From NCBI GenBank assembly GCA_021298815.1, contig JAJTHE010000068.1:1-44105 (forward strand): DNA of 44,105 nucleotides, read 5' to 3'. A program made the position numbers and the translations under genes. The notes under the pieces were generated by a model that saw only the letters and a program-made list of their open reading frames with translations, had not been told where the DNA came from and did not search any database. This document shows positions 43,309 through 44,105 of the stretch, in pieces. The DNA comes from Betaproteobacteria bacterium. GTDB taxonomy: Bacteria; Pseudomonadota; Gammaproteobacteria; Burkholderiales; CAIKXV01. Position 1 is the stretch's first letter. Each line of letters starts with the position of its first letter.

Positions 43309-44105
43309 ATGCATCATTCCGTCGCCGGGTCCGGCCTCGCCGCGCTCTGCCTGTCCGCCGCCCTGGGCGGCAGCGGACAGGCGAATGCGCAGGGCGGCAG
43401 CGCGGCCGCGTTTCCGCAGAAGGCGGTGCGCTTCATCGTGCCCGTCCCGCCGGGCGGCGGCGCCGACTTCGTCGCGCGAACCTACGCGAAGCGGCTCGGC
43501 GACACGCTCGGCCAGCCGTTCGTGATCGACAATCGCGGCGGCGCGGCGTGCATCATCGCGATGTAGCTGGTCGCGCGCGCCGCACCCGACGGATACACGC
43601 TGATCCAGACCAACGTCTCCACGGTCTCGATCAACCCGTTCATCTATCGCAAGCTGCCCTACGACGCGATCGCGGATTTCGCCCCGGTCTCTCTGGCCAC
43701 GCTGAACCCCCTGGTGCTGGTCGTGCATCCGGCGGTGCCCGCGCGGACGGTGCCGGAACTCGCAGCCCTGGCGCGTGCGTCGCCCGGCAAGCTCGGCTAT
43801 GCGTCGCTGGGCGGCGGCAGCATCCAGCACCTGGCCGGCCACCTGTTCTCGAAGTCGCTCGGACTCGACATCACCCATGTGCCATACAAGGGCGCTGCGC
43901 CGGCCACGGTCGACCTGCTCGCAGGCCAGGTGTCGATGGCCTTCAGTGGCGTGGGAACGGTGGTCGGCCATGCGAAGGCGGGCCGCCTGCGCGCGCTGGC
44001 ACTGACCGGCAGCGAACGCATCGATGCCTTCGGCGACATCCCGCTGATGCGCGATGCCGGCGTCGACATCCCGTTTCTCCTGTGGAACGGCGTGCTCGGT
44101 CCGGC
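43309..44105 (+). pseudogene. Bug/TctC-family receptor with an in-frame stop, partial
   Basis: The frame begins with GGAGG and an ATG at 43309. It has a signal peptide (MHHSVAGSGLAALCLSAALG, cleavage near ANAQG) and Bug landmarks: AVRFIVPVPPGGGADFVART, QPFVIDNRGGAACI, then after the stop ARAAPDGYTLIQTN and HVPYKGAAPATVDLLAGQ. A TAG at 43564-43566 (codon 86) interrupts the same frame, with no other damage up to the window edge, where the gene continues. A point mutation (Gln or Glu codon to TAG) is the simplest cause. The gene is either a recent pseudogene or a sequencing error. It is divergent from the hydrolase gene at 42100. Confidence 0.85.

Noticed and set aside
39419..43566. Two in-frame TAG codons (39419-39421, 43564-43566) as possible amber recoding
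   Set aside because: Intact genes here end in TAG (Bug at 26982 and 34031), and the catalase also has a frameshift, so ordinary gene decay explains both.
1..44105. tRNA, rRNA, CRISPR arrays or IS transposases
   Set aside because: Read for and not seen: no cloverleaf, spaced direct repeats of CRISPR type, or transposase motifs were found.

Overview
The window is GC-rich DNA from a proteobacterium. The dense set of Bug/TctC-type periplasmic solute receptors, each beside a catabolic enzyme gene and often a LysR regulator, points to a betaproteobacterium of the Burkholderiales type. This is inferred from gene content; there is no rRNA or marker gene here. A decayed PEP-CTERM protein end suggests the lineage has, or had, an exosortase system.

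Positions 1-6170 are an accessory, partly decayed stretch. It holds a partial unknown gene (1-531, minus), an intact higBA toxin-antitoxin operon with a strong, apparently leaderless promoter, a second higB fragment, a YebB/YiiX-like permuted papain-fold gene with a small membrane protein, a divergent XRE regulator, an SDR fragment, a frameshifted HTH antitoxin relic, a truncated higB and an orphan higA. Two copies of a gap-free ~172 bp direct repeat (793-964 and 5979-6150) bracket most of it. Each copy carries a tandem 10-mer and a pair of TGACGGTA octamers 12 bp apart.

Positions 6170-15700 hold a LysR/Bug divergent pair, then a five-gene minus-strand operon: HyuA/HyuB hydantoinase-oxoprolinase subunits, a small unknown protein, a Bug receptor and an SDR. 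It is divergent from a LysR gene. Positions 15727-19274 hold a compact three-gene operon: a MoxR-type AAA+ ATPase, a VWA/DUF2201-like protein and an unknown membrane protein. This is the best candidate for a poorly described system.

Positions 19480-31400 alternate Bug receptors with an amidase, a DsbA-like isomerase, a formamidase-like hydrolase, a TauD-type dioxygenase, a kelch protein and a 1104-residue membrane-anchored helical-repeat protein. Positions 31560-38730 hold a PEP-CTERM relic, an ADP-forming acyl-CoA synthetase with its Bug gene, an alpha/beta hydrolase plus a type II asparaginase with a substituted active-site Asp, a CopD-like membrane protein and another Bug.

From 38900 to the right edge three of five genes are broken: a catalase-related peroxidase (stop plus frameshift), a methyltransferase (one frameshift) and a Bug receptor (one in-frame TAG). 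An intact calcium/sodium antiporter and an alpha/beta hydrolase lie among them.

Eight Bug receptors lie in 44 kb with no TctA/TctB membrane components. The likely logic is uptake or sensing of carboxylates and amides, each receptor tied to its own degradative enzyme.
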